A stretch of DNA of 64,000 bases from CAVQCX01 sp963775335 (GTDB lineage Bacteria > Pseudomonadota > Gammaproteobacteria > Chromatiales > Chromatiaceae): the NCBI GenBank assembly GCA_963775335.1, contig CAVZIJ010000002.1, positions 620,001 to 684,000 on the forward strand, written 5' to 3'. How positions within the stretch are numbered: the first letter of the stretch is position 1; each line of letters starts with the position of its first letter. Below the pieces are notes generated by a model. The model worked only from the letters and a program-made list of their open reading frames with translations, searched no databases and had not been told where the DNA came from. The position numbers and the translations under genes were made by a program. This document shows, one piece after another, positions 56,803 to 64,000 of the stretch.

Positions 56803-56821
56803 TCGGTCCATTGAGCGGCCC

Positions 56822-56852
56822 AGGCCCGATCGCCGCAGCGGTCGGGCCTTTT
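56822..56852 (+). terminator. Rho-independent terminator after acs
   Basis: AGGCCCGA (56822-56829) pairs with TCGGGCCT (with a few unpaired bases in the stem) followed by four T. Confidence 0.75.
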
Positions 56853-56925
56853 CGCTGCGTGCCGACCCCCAACGCCGGGAGATCCGCTCGATGTCCAAGA
56901 CGCGTGAAAGGGACCGGTCGAAGCG

Positions 56926-56961
56926 CCCCCTCTCCCACCGGGAGAGGATCGGGGTGAGGGG
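56926..56961. repeat. Dispersed palindromic repeat (CCCTCTCCC type), copy 1
   Basis: CCCCCTCTCCC, then GGGAGAGGATCGGGGTGAGG: an 8-bp hairpin with a conserved tail of the form CGGGGTGAGGG. The same sequence, with few changes, recurs at 58324-58359. This is a well-known repeat shape in many proteobacterial genomes. Confidence 0.85.
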
Positions 56962-57090
56962 ATCAGCGAAGCAACCGGCCGAGGTCTGTTGGGCCCCTCC
57001 GCACGAGCAAATCCCGGAGGGAGAAACCGCGGCCTCTGCAGCTTTTTCCATACCGTCGCAACACCATCAATGCCTGGGAGGAACAGACCC

Positions 57091-57921
57091 TTGGGAGCAC
57101 AGATAAAGGTCGGCGTTTTCGTCGACGCCGAGAACATCCGCTACAACGGCGGCTACCAGATGCGCTACGACGTGCTGCGCCGTTTCGCCGCCCGCGACGG
57201 CGGCGAGCTGCTGCGCCTGAACACCTACATGACCTACGACCAGGAGCGGGCCCGCGAGGACAGCGAGTACGCCGAGCGCTCGCGCGCCTTCCAGCAGCAG
57301 GTGCGCGAGTTCGGCTGGAAGATCACGGTCAAGAACATCCGCCGCTATACAGATGAGGAAGGCAACGTCACCACCAAGGCCAACGCCGATCTCGACATGG
57401 CGGTGGACGCCATGCTGCAGGCCGACAACCTCGACCAGATCCTACTCCTCACGGGCGACGGCGACTTCCTGCAGGTGGTCACCGCGCTGCAGAACAGGGG
57501 CTGCCGTGTCGAGCTGATGGGATTCCGCAACGTCTCGGCCCAGCTGCGCCGCCAGGTCGACGCCTTCTACTCCGGATTCCTCATCCCCGACCTGCTGCCC
57601 TTCTCCTACGAGCCGCGCAACCAGTGGGGCGCACCCGGCTCCTGCGTACGCGGGGTCTGCACCAAGTGGTTCGCGGACAAGGGCTACGGCTTCCTGCGCT
57701 TCGTCAAGCGAATCTCCCCCAACCTTTGGATCACCGACCCACGCGACCCCGAGGCGCCGTACAACAGCGCCTTCTGCCACATCCACGAGCTCGCCGAAGG
57801 GGTCACCCCCGAAGACCTGCAGAACCGCGACACCATCGTCGAGTTCTACCTCAAGGAGAGCGAGCAGAAGGACGAGAGCCTGGTCGCCACCAACGTGCGG
57901 ATGGTGTACTCGGGGCGGTGA
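57091..57921 (+). CDS. NYN-domain (LabA-like) nuclease with cold-shock-like C-terminus
   Basis: A 276-residue protein from TTG 57091, chosen because GGGAGG lies about 10 nt before it. The N-terminal NYN/PIN-like domain (5-165) has VFVDAENIRYNG, NADLDMAVDAM and LLLTGDGDFLQVV, the acidic metal site of LabA-type nucleases. A cold-shock-like part follows (about 185-276: VRGVCTKWFADKGYGFLRF). Such proteins are probable RNA-targeting nucleases, and the target is unknown. An ATG at 57070 in frame is an alternative start. Confidence 0.83.
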   Translation: MGAQIKVGVFVDAENIRYNGGYQMRYDVLRRFAARDGGELLRLNTYMTYDQERAREDSEYAERSRAFQQQVREFGWKITVKNIRRYTDEEGNVTTKANADLDMAVDAMLQADNLDQILLLTGDGDFLQVVTALQNRGCRVELMGFRNVSAQLRRQVDAFYSGFLIPDLLPFSYEPRNQWGAPGSCVRGVCTKWFADKGYGFLRFVKRISPNLWITDPRDPEAPYNSAFCHIHELAEGVTPEDLQNRDTIVEFYLKESEQKDESLVATNVRMVYSGR

Positions 57922-58083
57922 GCCGCGGCGGGGCTGCCCGAAGCAGTCCGTTAACTTCGGGTCAGGTCACGGAGAGCCCTCGCGACCAACGGACGGTCGC
58001 TGGGGCATTCAATCGCATTCGATCAAAGCGTCTCGATCCCTCGGCTCAGCCTTCCGAACGATGCGTCCTGGATCCTAGAAAAA

Positions 58084-58239
58084 GCAGTTAGCCATTAGCT
58101 GTTAGCGATTAGCTTAGCCAGATTAGCAAGTTAGCTCGCTCGGAGTCCGCCGCAGGTCTCACCCGCCGGGTGAGCGGCCGCGGTCGCCATTTTGGCAATT
58201 CAATCAATAGCTAACGGCTAATTGCTAAAAGCTAACTGC
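58084..58239. repeat. Inverted arrays of a 7-bp repeat (RTTAGCN)
   Basis: The left arm from 58084 reads GCAGTTAGC and continues as heptads GTTAGCC, ATTAGCT, GTTAGCG, ATTAGCT and, after a shift, ATTAGCA and GTTAGCT (to 58136). The right arm (58209-58239) is the reverse-complement series AGCTAAC, GGCTAAT, TGCTAAA, AGCTAAC, TGC. About 70 bp of GC-rich sequence lie between the arms. It has the shape of a small non-autonomous element. Confidence 0.8.
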
Positions 58240-58323
58240 GCTTTTCAGGTTGATAGACCCCGTTTCCGCTGCCATAGCGCCAGATGATTGTGTGAGCGAG
58301 CACCGCACCGGCCCGGAGACATC

Positions 58324-58359
58324 TCCCTCTCCCTTCAGGAGAGGGCCGGGGTGAGGGGG
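58324..58359. repeat. Dispersed palindromic repeat (CCCTCTCCC type), copy 2
   Basis: TCCCTCTCCC with GGAGAGGG complement, a loop of TTCA, then CCGGGGTGAGGGGG. Second copy of the repeat at 56926. Confidence 0.85.
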
Positions 58360-58477
58360 TCAACACACTAACCAACCCTTTCAGCCCGACGAGACCGTCA
58401 ACCCGCCTCCCTGTGGCCCCCCACCGAGCTGAGCGCGTCGCCTCCGCAAACGAATCCGCAACAGGCAAGCTGACGAA

Positions 58478-58522
58478 TATTCCTTGAAATGTTGCTATTG
58501 ACATGCTGTTTTTCAAGGAATA
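58478..58522. promoter_or_regulatory. 12-bp perfect inverted repeat before the AAA ATPase gene
   Basis: TATTCCTTGAAA (58478-58489) and TTTCAAGGAATA (58511-58522) are exact reverse complements around a 21-nt spacer with a TTGACA (58498-58503). It ends 10 bp before the chosen ATG, so it could be an operator or an mRNA hairpin. A putative -35/-10 pair is not clear. Confidence 0.6.
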
Positions 58523-58532
58523 CGGTCCTTCC

Positions 58533-59687
58533 ATGATCGACCGACCCCATGCCCAGTCCCGGGTCTACGAGCTGTTCCGCGTCCATCCCTGCGTCGCCAT
58601 ACTGGGGCCGCGACAGTGCGGCAAGACCACTCTGGCCCGTATAATCGCTGTCCGGGAGCCCAGCTGCACCTTCTTCGATCTGGAGTCACCGCTGGATCTG
58701 CGCAAGCTTTCGGTGCCCATGCGCACCCTCGGGGCACTCACCGGCTTGGTGGTCATCGACGAGATCCAGCGCCTGCCGGATCTGTTCGGCGTCCTGCGGG
58801 TGTTGCTCGACCGGCCCGACTCCCCGGCCCGTTTTCTGCTCCTAGGCAGCGCCTCGCCGACCCTCGTGAAGGGCGTCTCGGAATCCCTGGCGGGCCGGGT
58901 GGGATTTCTGGATCTCGGCGGGTTCGACCTGCGGGAGACCGGCGCCAACAGCCAGGATCGGCTCTGGGAGCGGGGCGGCTTTCCGCGCTCTTTCCTGGCT
59001 CCTGACGAGACCGCCTCCTTCGACTGGCGCGAGGGCTTCGTTCGAACCTTCCTGGAACGGGACATCCCGCAGCTCGGCATCAGCGTGCCCGCCGAGACCC
59101 TGCGCCGGTTCTGGACCATGATCGCGCACTATCACGGCCAGGTCTGGAACGCCGCGGAATTCGCCCGCTCCCTGGGCGCCAGCGAAGGGACCGCCCGGCG
59201 TTATCTGGACATACTCGCTGGCGCCTACATGGTCCGGGTGCTGCCACCCTGGTTTGAGAACCTCTCCAAACGCCAGGTCAAGGCGCCAAAGATCTATGTC
59301 CGTGACAGCGGCCTGCTGCACGCGCTGCTGGGGCTCCCCACCCGCGACCATATCGCGGGTCACCCCAAGCTCGGGGCCTCCTGGGAGGGCTTCGCCCTGG
59401 AGCAGACCCTGGCCCTGTTCCGGAGCCGCGACGCCTATTTCTGGGCGACACACGCAGGGGCAGAGCTGGACCTGTTGCTGCTGATCCACGGCAAGCGTTA
59501 CGGCTTCGAATTCAAGATCTCGGACGCGCCAGGCTCGACCCGCTCCGTCCGCATCGCCCTGGCGGACCTGGGGCTGGAGCACATCTGGATACTGTATCCG
59601 GGCATCGAGCCCTACGAGCTGGACGAGCGTCTCTCGGTCCTGCCGCTACGCAGCCTCCCGGAGCTGCTCGGGAGACTGAGCACATAG
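58533..59687 (+). CDS. AAA ATPase with DUF4143 domain
   Basis: A 384-residue protein with the order AAA_14 (Walker A GPRQCGKTT, 25-33; Walker B LVVIDEIQRLPDLFGVLR), then DUF4143 with a winged-helix-like region (EFARSLGASEGTARRYLDI) and nuclease-like C-terminus containing GAELDLLLLIHGKRYGFEFK, the PD-(D/E)xK core. This family is widespread, mobile and functionally unclear, with toxin-antitoxin or defence roles suggested but not established. It sits among repeats, unlike the flanking core genes. ATG 58533 was preferred over 58503. Confidence 0.88.
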   Translation: MIDRPHAQSRVYELFRVHPCVAILGPRQCGKTTLARIIAVREPSCTFFDLESPLDLRKLSVPMRTLGALTGLVVIDEIQRLPDLFGVLRVLLDRPDSPARFLLLGSASPTLVKGVSESLAGRVGFLDLGGFDLRETGANSQDRLWERGGFPRSFLAPDETASFDWREGFVRTFLERDIPQLGISVPAETLRRFWTMIAHYHGQVWNAAEFARSLGASEGTARRYLDILAGAYMVRVLPPWFENLSKRQVKAPKIYVRDSGLLHALLGLPTRDHIAGHPKLGASWEGFALEQTLALFRSRDAYFWATHAGAELDLLLLIHGKRYGFEFKISDAPGSTRSVRIALADLGLEHIWILYPGIEPYELDERLSVLPLRSLPELLGRLST

Positions 59688-60230
59688 CGACGGTGAGCGC
59701 GGGCCCGCCGTGGTCGCCCTCGCTCAGCGTCGAACAGCAAAAGTGCGACCCTGTGCAGTTGCGGAGCTGACCGCGACGCTCTTGGTACGAGACCCCTTGT
59801 CAGGACTGCCGCTGGGGCTATCGCCGGTTGGATCGTAGCGCATCGGGGGCTTCAGAAAGGCGCATTTCAAATGGCCGTAGATCATGGTGTCGTGGTCGCG
59901 GACTCAGCTGATCTGGCCGAAATCGTCGCGTTGTCGAGGCGGCTTCCGGAGGGGAAGGGCGGTTCCGGGAGGGCTAGGAGACCTGGTCCGGCAAAAGCTG
60001 GCAGATGCGGGCTCATAGCCGCTTGGTAGGAGCCGCCGTAGTGAAATCCCGATTCTTCCACCCAGCGGAAATCGGAGAAAGAGAGTTATCGCGTGTCTCG
60101 CCGCTAAGTATCGCGCACCCGCACAGCCGTTACACTTCGTTACCAAACGTTACCGCCGCGAAAGGTCTGTGGCTGGCCGCTTCCCTATGATGGCTTCTGT
60201 ACCCAACCCCACCCATCGAAGGAGACAGCC
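59688..60230. other. Intergenic region, no gene seen
   Basis: No ORF with a convincing protein. Short frames at 59904-60146 are low quality. It contains a degenerate REP-like GGTAGGAGCCGCCG (60025-60038) and the triple repeat at 60128, which is listed separately. Confidence 0.5.
60128..60153 (+). promoter_or_regulatory. Three CpxR-like direct repeats
   Basis: CGTTAC occurs at 60128, 60138 and 60148, exactly 10 bp apart. Read on the minus strand this is GTAAC-N5-GTAAC-N5-GTAAC, close to the CpxR box GTAAA-N5-GTAAA. It is about 78 bp before the Spy/CpxP-like gene, which is a classical CpxR target, and an OmpR-type regulator follows. Confidence 0.65.
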
Positions 60231-60719
60231 ATGAGCAAGACAGCAGGCCTGTGGATCGGCACCATCGCCGCCGCCGGCATGATCGGAGCCGTGGCGGCGG
60301 CCATGCCCGAGGGGAGGCCTCGCCTGCCCCAATGGCCCGGCGAGGCGTCGGTGAGCCCGAGCCGTCTGGACTCGCTGGTGGCCCAGGCCACTGCGCGCCT
60401 CCAGCTCACGGGTCCCCAACAGCAGAATCTGCGGGTGCTGATGCAGCGTCTGGGCCAGGCGCAGCGCTCTCTTGCCCAGGCGCGGGCCGAGGCGCGCACC
60501 GGCATGCTGGATCTGCTTGCCGCCCCGAGGCTCGACCAGCAGAGCGCTCTGCGGCTGGCCAGGCAGCGCGGCCACGCCGTCGAGGCCGAGGCTCCCGCGG
60601 TCATAGAGGCATTCGCCGATTTTCACGACAGTCTGGACGACCTGCAGCGCGAGCGTCTGCGCGAGCTCATGACCGCGGGCATGTACGCCGGGTACGGCCA
60701 TCCGGACGTGATCCTCTGA
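60231..60719 (+). CDS. Spy/CpxP-like periplasmic protein
   Basis: A 162-residue exported protein with a signal peptide (about 1-24), then helical segments with an LTGPQQQNLRVLMQRLG motif, as in LTxxQ-type Spy/CpxP proteins, and a conserved-like end FADFHDSLDDLQRERLRELM. It would act as an ATP-independent periplasmic chaperone and inhibitor of the adjacent kinase. GAAGGAG precedes the start. The triple repeat upstream fits regulation by the OmpR-type gene at 60906. Confidence 0.82.
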   Translation: MSKTAGLWIGTIAAAGMIGAVAAAMPEGRPRLPQWPGEASVSPSRLDSLVAQATARLQLTGPQQQNLRVLMQRLGQAQRSLAQARAEARTGMLDLLAAPRLDQQSALRLARQRGHAVEAEAPAVIEAFADFHDSLDDLQRERLRELMTAGMYAGYGHPDVIL

Positions 60720-60905
60720 CCCCGAGCAGCGCCGGGGCCTCCACCCCCGAGAGAGACCGGCCGGTCCGGGGCCCGGACGACCCGCGCCCGCCCCCCGGGG
60801 ACATCCCAGCCGATCGCCGCCCCAGGGGTAACACGCGTCGGCCCGATCGGGTTATGGTTGTTGCCGGCCCCCGCGCGCACCGATGATCCACCGCCGAAGC
60901 CATTC

Positions 60906-61586
60906 ATGCATCGCCTTTTGCTGATCGACGACGACGAGCGTCTGGCCCCGCTGCTGGCGAGCTACTTCCAGCGCTTCGACCTGGCCCTGGAGAGCGTCAC
61001 CGATCCGATCGAGGGGCTCGGTCGAATTGCGGCGGATCGGGGCATCGAGCTGGTGATCCTGGACCTGATGCTCCCCCAAATGGATGGCTTCGAGGTCTGC
61101 CGGCGCATTCGTCGCGACAGCCAGGTACCGATCCTGATGCTGACCGCGCGCGGTGAGGTTATGGACCGGGTGATCGGCCTGGAGCTCGGGGCGGACGACT
61201 ACCTGCCCAAACCTTTCGAGCCACGCGAGCTCGTGGCGCGCATCCAGAACATCCTCCGGCGCACGGCCCCCCCCCGGGCGGGCGTCGACGCGGTCCTGCA
61301 CTTCGAGGGCCTGTCGATCGACCGGGAGCGCCAGGCGGCCATCCGCAACGGCCGGCCCCTGCCGCTCACCGCCATGGAGTATCAGCTGCTCGTGCTGCTG
61401 GCAGAAGCGCCAGGGCGACCGTTCACCCGGGACGAGATCCTCAACCGGCTGCGCGGCATCGATGCCGACGTCTTCTCCCGCGCCGTGGACATCCTGGTCA
61501 GCCGCTTGCGTCAGAAGCTGCGCCCCGGCGAGTACATCCGCACCGTGCGCGGTACCGGCTATGCGTTCGTGGGCGCCTCGCCTTGA
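60906..61586 (+). CDS. OmpR-family response regulator (CpxR/RstA-like)
   Basis: A 226-residue regulator with receiver domain (DDD at 8-10, phospho-acceptor Asp53 in VILDLMLPQMDG) and C-terminal winged helix (AMEYQLLVLLAEAPG, RAVDILVSRLRQKLRPGEYIRTVRGTGY in residues 150-222). The RstA/CpxR class is the best guess. It probably binds the GTAAC repeats at 60128. The kinase start overlaps its stop. Confidence 0.9.
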   Translation: MHRLLLIDDDERLAPLLASYFQRFDLALESVTDPIEGLGRIAADRGIELVILDLMLPQMDGFEVCRRIRRDSQVPILMLTARGEVMDRVIGLELGADDYLPKPFEPRELVARIQNILRRTAPPRAGVDAVLHFEGLSIDRERQAAIRNGRPLPLTAMEYQLLVLLAEAPGRPFTRDEILNRLRGIDADVFSRAVDILVSRLRQKLRPGEYIRTVRGTGYAFVGASP

Positions 61587-62884
61587 GGGGCTTGTGGACC
61601 CGCCTGAGCCGCTCGCTGTCGACCCGGCTCATGCTGCTGTTCCTGGTCACCGCCGTGGCGTTGACCCTGATCCTGCAGACCGCCCTGCGCTACTCTCTCG
61701 CCCACAACTTCCGCCACACCCTGTTTCCCCACGTCGCGCGGTATGTCGACTACCTTACCGCGGAGATCGGAGCTCCGCCGGACCTGGCCAAGGCGCGCCA
61801 TCTCGCGGATACGCTGCCCATCGACATCCTCATCCAGGGCCCGCGCGTGAACTGGTCGTCGGCGCCCGCCGAGCTACCCGTTGGACCCGGCTCGGCCCTG
61901 GACACCGCCCCCGCCGGCGGCTGGGGGGATCGTTTCTTCGTGCGCAAGCTTGCCGACGGACACCGGATCCTGTTCCGCTTCCAACCCTTCGCTGCCGGCG
62001 ACCCGAATCCACGCATCGGTCTGCTGGCGGTGGCAAGCATCCTACTGGTGCTGTTGCTGGCCTATTGGGCGATCGGCCGGCTGTTCTCGCCCGTCGCGGC
62101 GATCCGCGCCGAGGTGAAACGGATTGGGGAAGGCGAGCTCGGCTACCGCATCCGCATCGCGCGGCACGACGAGCTGGGCGACCTGGCCCAGAGCATCAAC
62201 GGGATGGCGGACGAAATACAGGCGATGCTGGAGGCCAAGCGCCAGCTGTTGCTCGCCATCAGCCACGAGCTGCGCTCGCCGCTCACCCGCGCCCGGGTCT
62301 CGATCGAGCTGGTCGACCCAAGCCCGGCCCGGGAAGAGATCGCGCGCGACCTGGGAGAGATCGACCGCCTGATCGCGGAGCTGCTCGAGACCGAGCGCCT
62401 CAACATGCGCCACAGCCCGCTGCTGCGCACGTCGGAGTCGCTGAACGGGCTGGTTCGGGAGGTGGTCGACAAGCACTTCCCGGAAGCCGCCCTGACCCTG
62501 GATCTCGACGCGACACTCCCCGAAATGTCACTCGACGCGACCCGCCTGCGGCTGCTGATCCGCAACCTGATCGACAACGCGCTGCGCCACGGGGGCGAGG
62601 GTCCGATCCGGATCGGCACGGGCCTGGAGTCCGACCACGCCGTCCTGCGCGTCACGGACCAGGGGTCCGGGATCCCGGCCGAGCACCTGCCCCACCTCTT
62701 GGAGCCCTTCTACCGCGCCGACCCCGCCCGCCAGCGCAAGACCGGCGGCTTCGGGCTGGGCCTCTATCTATGCCGCCTCATCGCGGAGGCCCATGGCGGA
62801 TCGATCCAGCTCAGGAGCGGTGCCGACCAGGGCACAGAGATCTCGGTGAGCATCCCGGTGGAGCGGAGGGTAGCCGCCGCATGA
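61583..62884 (+). CDS. Sensor histidine kinase (RstB/CpxA-like)
   Basis: A 433-residue kinase from TTG 61583, overlapping the regulator stop. A membrane helix (about 16-35), a periplasmic loop of about 120 residues and a second helix (about 150-170) precede HAMP. The DHp domain has His228 in AISHELRSPLTRAR, and the ATPase has NLIDNALRHGG, DQGSGI and GFGLGLYL. The Spy/CpxP-like protein upstream could restrain it. Start choice: no ATG fits better. Confidence 0.9.
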   Translation: MRGLWTRLSRSLSTRLMLLFLVTAVALTLILQTALRYSLAHNFRHTLFPHVARYVDYLTAEIGAPPDLAKARHLADTLPIDILIQGPRVNWSSAPAELPVGPGSALDTAPAGGWGDRFFVRKLADGHRILFRFQPFAAGDPNPRIGLLAVASILLVLLLAYWAIGRLFSPVAAIRAEVKRIGEGELGYRIRIARHDELGDLAQSINGMADEIQAMLEAKRQLLLAISHELRSPLTRARVSIELVDPSPAREEIARDLGEIDRLIAELLETERLNMRHSPLLRTSESLNGLVREVVDKHFPEAALTLDLDATLPEMSLDATRLRLLIRNLIDNALRHGGEGPIRIGTGLESDHAVLRVTDQGSGIPAEHLPHLLEPFYRADPARQRKTGGFGLGLYLCRLIAEAHGGSIQLRSGADQGTEISVSIPVERRVAAA

Positions 62885-62902
62885 GCACGCGACCGCGGGA
62901 GC

Positions 62903-63472
62903 CTACAACATCGAGACCTTGTAGCGTCGCTCCTGTCCGGGTAGGCGAACGATATCCCCGATGTGGGTCCCGAAGCCGCCATCTGCGCGGTCCTTGAAGT
63001 AAAGGCGCAGGGTCTCGGCTACCACCGGAAAGGCGAGCCGATCCCAGGGGATCTCCCGCTCGGCAAGCAGCTGCACCTCCAGGCTCTCCTGCGTCGGACC
63101 GAAGCTGGGCTCGACCATTCGGCCCCGGAACAGCAGATAGATCTGGTTGACGTGGGGCAGGTTGAAAGCGGTGTAGAGGGCCGTGATGTCCACCCGGGCC
63201 CTGGCCTCCTCCAGGGTCTCGCGCGCGGCACCTTCCATGGTCGTCTCCCCGTTCTCCATGAACCCGGCCGGCAGGGTCCAGAGGCCGTAGCGCGGCTCGA
63301 TGGCGCGCCGGCAGAGCAGGATGCGCCCCTCCCACTCCGGGATGCAGCCGGTGACCACCTTGGGGTTTTGATAGTGCACCGTGGCGCAGCTCGGGCAGAC
63401 GAACCGGGGCCGGTTGTCCCCCGCCGGTACGCGCAGCTCGACGGGCGAGCCGCAATGGCTGCAGAAATTCAT
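62903..63472 (-). CDS. Nudix hydrolase with N-terminal zinc ribbon
   Basis: A 189-residue enzyme: zinc ribbon Cys4, Cys7, Cys26 and Cys29 (CSHC...CPSC), then the Nudix box GFMENGETTMEGAARETLEE with conserved Glu residues, catalytic on nucleoside diphosphates linked to another moiety. NudC-type members act on NADH, but the specificity cannot be read here. The start at 63472 was chosen; an in-frame ATG at 63511 adds 13 residues. Its stop is 18 bp from the kinase stop, convergent. Confidence 0.88.
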   Translation of the reverse strand: MNFCSHCGSPVELRVPAGDNRPRFVCPSCATVHYQNPKVVTGCIPEWEGRILLCRRAIEPRYGLWTLPAGFMENGETTMEGAARETLEEARARVDITALYTAFNLPHVNQIYLLFRGRMVEPSFGPTQESLEVQLLAEREIPWDRLAFPVVAETLRLYFKDRADGGFGTHIGDIVRLPGQERRYKVSML

Positions 63473-63729
63473 CTCTCGTGCGGAAACCTGGCTGTCATCT
63501 TCGCTTGTCATTCTGACCGCCCTGGCGCGCCGCGGCAACGCGCTGACCGCCGGGATCCGCCCTCGTGGCGACCCGCGGCTCCGCAGCACCCACGGGCCCG
63601 GCACCGCGGCCCCATGTCGGCGGGAGGAAGACTGACTCAGTGGCCGCCATTCCCCGCTTGTCCGGTCGCCCGACCGGCGCCGAGCTGTTAGCATTCGTCC
63701 CCGGTCGTTTCCCCATCCCGGAGCAGGAA

Positions 63730-64000
63730 ATGCTGGGCTACTCGGCTCCCCCGGGCACCCCCGACACAGTCGCCGCCGTCGACCTGGGCTCCAACAGCTT
63801 CCACATGATCGTCGCCCGCGTCACCGACGGGGAGCTGCAGGTCATCGACCGACTCCGCGAGATGGTGCGCCTCGCAGCGGGGCTCACCGACACCAAGCAG
63901 CTCGCCCCCGGGGGCTCGGAGCGGGCCCTCGCCTGCCTCGAGCGCTTCGGTCAGCGGGTACGGGCCATGGCCCCCGGCACGGTGCGCGCCGTGGGGACCA
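63730..64000 (+). CDS. Ppx/GppA exopolyphosphatase-type phosphatase, N-terminus only
   Basis: First 90 residues, running off the right edge. The start has AAVDLGSNSFHMIVARV, the phosphate-binding DLGSNSFHM motif of Ppx/GppA. GGAGCAGGAA lies before ATG 63730. It would hydrolyse polyphosphate or pppGpp. Which of the two cannot be decided from this part. Confidence 0.9.
   Translation, partial: MLGYSAPPGTPDTVAAVDLGSNSFHMIVARVTDGELQVIDRLREMVRLAAGLTDTKQLAPGGSERALACLERFGQRVRAMAPGTVRAVGT

Noticed and set aside
59904..60146. Short minus-strand ORF before the Spy-like gene
   Set aside because: No signal peptide, motif or plausible composition, and it overlaps the triple repeat.

Overview
The window looks like chromosomal DNA from a high-GC gammaproteobacterium with a respiratory, sulfur-linked lifestyle. 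Supporting genes are a sulfide:quinone oxidoreductase of the Acidithiobacillus type, cytochrome bd, an SHP/DHC cytochrome cluster, FeoABC, a Uup-type ABC-F protein, IspG, an acetyl-CoA synthetase cluster and a LexA-boxed DnaE2. Chromatiales or a related purple-sulfur or sulfur-oxidising lineage is plausible, but no rRNA or tRNA is present to settle it. No CRISPR, prophage or intact IS element was seen. Most of the sequence is ordinary core and metabolic content in compact operons.

Layout. 1-2045: partial Old Yellow Enzyme reductase, then a Fur-boxed pair (periplasmic cupredoxin plus outer-membrane-like protein). 2213-6510: a sigma-54 two-component pair whose regulator gene is frame-broken, facing a Sel1-repeat gene preceded by a good -24/-12 sigma-54 promoter. 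6553-12584: DUF599 membrane protein, then a tight run of LolA-like periplasmic protein, two FtsX/LolC-like permeases, a LolD-like ATPase and an outer-membrane barrel, which looks like an envelope lipid or lipoprotein export system. 12982-17425: a small Cys-rich protein, then cytochrome b561, SHP-type cytochrome c, diheme cytochrome c, PepSY protein and an OmpR/histidine-kinase pair. 17452-20325: feoABC with a Fur box. 20422-25687: assorted periplasmic, GST, NnrU-like and barrel genes, and uup. 26116-36913: TrpB2, a Crp/Fnr regulator, a DUF6858 gene and cydABX-cydDC, with two Fnr-like palindromes nearby; cydC carries a one-base frameshift. IspG is convergent to it.

37132-45050: sqr, a frame-broken CBS-like fragment, dnaE2 under a near-perfect LexA box, and an operon of DUF6394 protein, RCK potassium channel and hemerythrin. 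45357-56802: an acetate-uptake cluster comprising a small membrane protein, a symporter-histidine kinase fusion, an NtrC-type regulator, DUF4212, a VC_2705-type Na+ symporter, a cNMP/CBS/DUF294 protein, a DnaQ-like exonuclease and acs. 56926-58522 is rich in small repeats around an NYN-nuclease gene and ends in an AAA/DUF4143 ATPase. 60128-62884 is an envelope-stress-like unit: three CpxR-like direct repeats, a Spy/CpxP-like protein and an OmpR/RstB-like pair. The window closes with a Nudix hydrolase and the start of ppx/gppA.

Three separate genes (2213-3624, 33887-35651, 38677-39013) each have one break in reading frame. This may reflect sequence error as much as biology, so the three are flagged individually.
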